NCBI GenBank assembly: GCA_045654885.1
Contig: JAZOOF010000025.1
Span: forward strand, 1-15,213
Source of the DNA: HGM04593 sp045654885
GTDB taxonomy: Bacteria > Bacteroidota > Bacteroidia > Bacteroidales > Bacteroidaceae
Direction: 5' to 3'
Length of the DNA stretch: 15,213 nt
Shown here: piece by piece, positions 13,684 to 15,213 of the stretch
Numbering within the stretch: position 1 is the stretch's first letter
Layout of the letters: the number at the start of each line of letters is the position of its first letter
The notes under the pieces: model-generated
The model's database searches: none
The model's input: only the letters and a program-made list of their open reading frames with translations
What the model was told of the DNA's origin: nothing
Made by a program: the position numbers and the translations under genes

Positions 13684-14248
13684 AGCACGCATAGAAAAAG
13701 CAGAGATAAGCACAATGCCCACCGTGGCTTTCGATGGGCGCATAATAACCATTGACACCGCGGCCGCTGTGGAGCAGGCTATGAAAGCCCTGTCACAGGA
13801 GAGCGCCGTGGGCATTGACACCGAGACACGTCCTTCGTTCCGCAAGGGGGTGCAGCACGACGTGTCGCTCATACAAATCTCCACTGCAGACACCTGTTTC
13901 CTCATTCGCCTGAACCGCACCGGGATACCCGACTCGCTTGTTGCCTTCCTTGAGAACAGCAGCATAAAAAAGATAGGCCTCTCGCTGCACGACGACTATC
14001 AGGGACTCTGCAAACGGCGCAAGTTCAAGGCCGGCAGTTTCATCGACCTGCAGAACGAGGTGGAAAAGTTCGGCATTGAGGAGAAGAGCCTGCAAAAGAT
14101 TTTTGCAATAATCTTTGCACAACGCATCTCAAAAAGCCAGCAACTGAGCAACTGGGAGAACGACGTGCTCACCGACAAGCAGAAGCTCTATGCCGCTACC
14201 GACGCGTGGGCATGCCTTAAGATTTACAACGAATTAAACCAAAGATAA
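13673..14248 (+). CDS. 3'-5' exonuclease, DEDDy family (RNase D-like)
   Basis: This 191-residue stand-alone nuclease is related to the exonuclease domains of RNase D, DNA polymerase I and WRN. The metal-binding residues are visible: D49 and E51 in GIDTETRPSF, an Asp at 107/108 in LSLHDDYQGL, and Y173 with D177 in YAATDAWACL, the DEDDy signature. There is no HRDC domain, so it is not a full RNase D; WRN-exonuclease-like is the closest description. It may trim RNA or DNA 3' ends. The start chosen is the ATG at 13673 (MSYKARIEK), which overlaps the DUF5063 stop by 11 bp; the frame stays open upstream, but the extra N-terminal sequence is unlike the family. The next gene starts 1 bp after its stop. 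Confidence 0.9.
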   Translation: MSYKARIEKAEISTMPTVAFDGRIITIDTAAAVEQAMKALSQESAVGIDTETRPSFRKGVQHDVSLIQISTADTCFLIRLNRTGIPDSLVAFLENSSIKKIGLSLHDDYQGLCKRRKFKAGSFIDLQNEVEKFGIEEKSLQKIFAIIFAQRISKSQQLSNWENDVLTDKQKLYAATDAWACLKIYNELNQR

Positions 14249-14249
14249 C

Positions 14250-15213
14250 ATGGAAAAAGCCGTAATACTCAAACGTGGTAAAGAAGAGTCACTGCAACGC
14301 TTCCATCCCTGGATATTCTCGGGTGCCATACAGCGCATCGAGGGCAAGCCCGAGGAGGGAGACGTTGTGACAGTATACACCAACGACCATAAATTCATAG
14401 CACGCGGACACGTGCAGGTGGGCAGCATAGCCGTGCGTGTGCTCACCTTCAATGACGAACCCGTCGACCAGGCATTCTGGACCCGCCGCATAGCCACCGC
14501 CTTCGACCTGCGCGAACGCACCGGTATATCATCACGCGAGGACAACAACACCTACCGCCTTGTACACGGCGAGGGTGACAACCTTCCCGGCCTCATTGTC
14601 GACATCTATGGCGACACAGCCGTTATGCAGGCCCACAGCGTGGGAATGCACGTCAGCCGCATGGAGATTGCAAAGGCAATGCAGGAGGTACTCGGCGACA
14701 AGCTCAAGAACATCTACTACAAATCGGACACCACCCTGCCCTACAAGGCCGACATAAACAAGGACAACGGCTACATCCTGGGCGGCAATGCCGGCAACAT
14801 ATCAACCGAGTATGGCCTCAAGTTCCACATCGACTGGTTGCGCGGACAAAAGACCGGTTTCTTCGTAGACCAGCGCGAGAACCGCTCACTGCTGGAGAAG
14901 TATGCCAAGGGGCGCAAACTGCTCAACATGTTCTGCTACACAGGCGGATTCTCAATATACGCCCTGCGCGGCGGTGCCGAGATTGTACACTCGGTCGACA
15001 GCTCGTCAAAGGCCATCGACCTCACCAACGCCAACGTGGAAATAAACTTCCCCGGCGACACACGCCACACAGCATACGCCGAGGACGCTTTTGACTTTTT
15101 GGAGAGAATGGGCAACAATTACAACCTTATCATTCTCGACCCACCGGCATTTGCCAAGCATCGCGACTCGCTGCGCAACGCGCTCATAGGCTACCGTCGC
15201 TTGAACGCAAAAG
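14250..15213 (+). CDS. Class I rRNA (cytosine) methyltransferase, RlmI-type, partial
   Basis: The frame is open from ATG 14250 to the window end (321 codons), so the 3' part is missing; family members are about 390-400 residues. Residues 1-75 form a PUA RNA-binding domain (FHPWIFSGAIQRIEG...RVLTF). The middle part EGDNLPGLIVDIYGD (108-122) and QKTGFFVDQREN (200-211) are hallmarks of the RlmI/YccW family. The SAM-binding motif LNMFCYTGGFSIYAL (225-239) and the catalytic-site LDPPAFAKH (296-304) follow. Relatives make 5-methylcytosine in 23S rRNA (E. coli m5C1962) using SAM. The position modified here cannot be read from the sequence. It begins 1 bp after the exonuclease stop, so it is the third gene of that operon. 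Confidence 0.93.
   Translation, partial: MEKAVILKRGKEESLQRFHPWIFSGAIQRIEGKPEEGDVVTVYTNDHKFIARGHVQVGSIAVRVLTFNDEPVDQAFWTRRIATAFDLRERTGISSREDNNTYRLVHGEGDNLPGLIVDIYGDTAVMQAHSVGMHVSRMEIAKAMQEVLGDKLKNIYYKSDTTLPYKADINKDNGYILGGNAGNISTEYGLKFHIDWLRGQKTGFFVDQRENRSLLEKYAKGRKLLNMFCYTGGFSIYALRGGAEIVHSVDSSSKAIDLTNANVEINFPGDTRHTAYAEDAFDFLERMGNNYNLIILDPPAFAKHRDSLRNALIGYRRLNAK

Overview
The window looks like chromosomal DNA of a Bacteroidales bacterium (phylum Bacteroidota; the genus cannot be fixed from sequence alone). The evidence is consistent: promoters carry the TAnnTTTG -7 box typical of this phylum, starts lack clear Shine-Dalgarno sequences and sit in A/T-rich leaders, and the protein set includes a fused NfnAB-like flavoenzyme, an ftsK / LolA-like / trxB gene run and a DUF5063-exonuclease pair. 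Apart from a transposase tail at the left edge, nearly all of it is core-genome housekeeping sequence.

Region by region. Positions 1-142 are the 3' end of an insertion sequence. Positions 143-587 hold no protein gene, but contain a roughly 160-nt inverted-repeat structure that looks like a 6S-type regulatory RNA, with promoter- and terminator-like signals around it. Next comes a divergent pair: a membrane-anchored eukaryotic-type Ser/Thr kinase (588-1799, minus) and an unrecognised 200-residue protein with a helix-turn-helix-like N-terminus (1896-2498, plus), separated by 96 bp with back-to-back promoters. Uridine kinase and a membrane-anchored lytic transglycosylase overlap by 4 bp (2605-3965, plus) and end at a strong bidirectional terminator shared with the convergent NfnAB-like fusion (4132-6423, minus).

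The minus strand continues upstream with serS (6525-7799), rplU-rpmA (8631-7956) and the ftsK / LolA-like / trxB run (12985-8875). serS and rplU-rpmA each have a recognisable promoter, and rplU-rpmA ends in a classical terminator. Between serS and the NfnAB-like gene lies a GC-rich REP-like inverted doublet. Between trxB and rplU lies a nested hairpin built on 9-bp repeats.

From 13132 to the right edge a plus-strand operon carries a DUF5063 protein, a DEDDy 3'-5' exonuclease (11-bp overlap) and an RlmI-type class I rRNA methyltransferase that is cut by the window end.

No CRISPR array, prophage or defence island is visible. The points most worth a second look are the 6S-like RNA, the kinase/HTH-like divergent pair, a roughly 25-residue insertion in ribosomal protein bL21, and the two unusual intergenic repeat structures.
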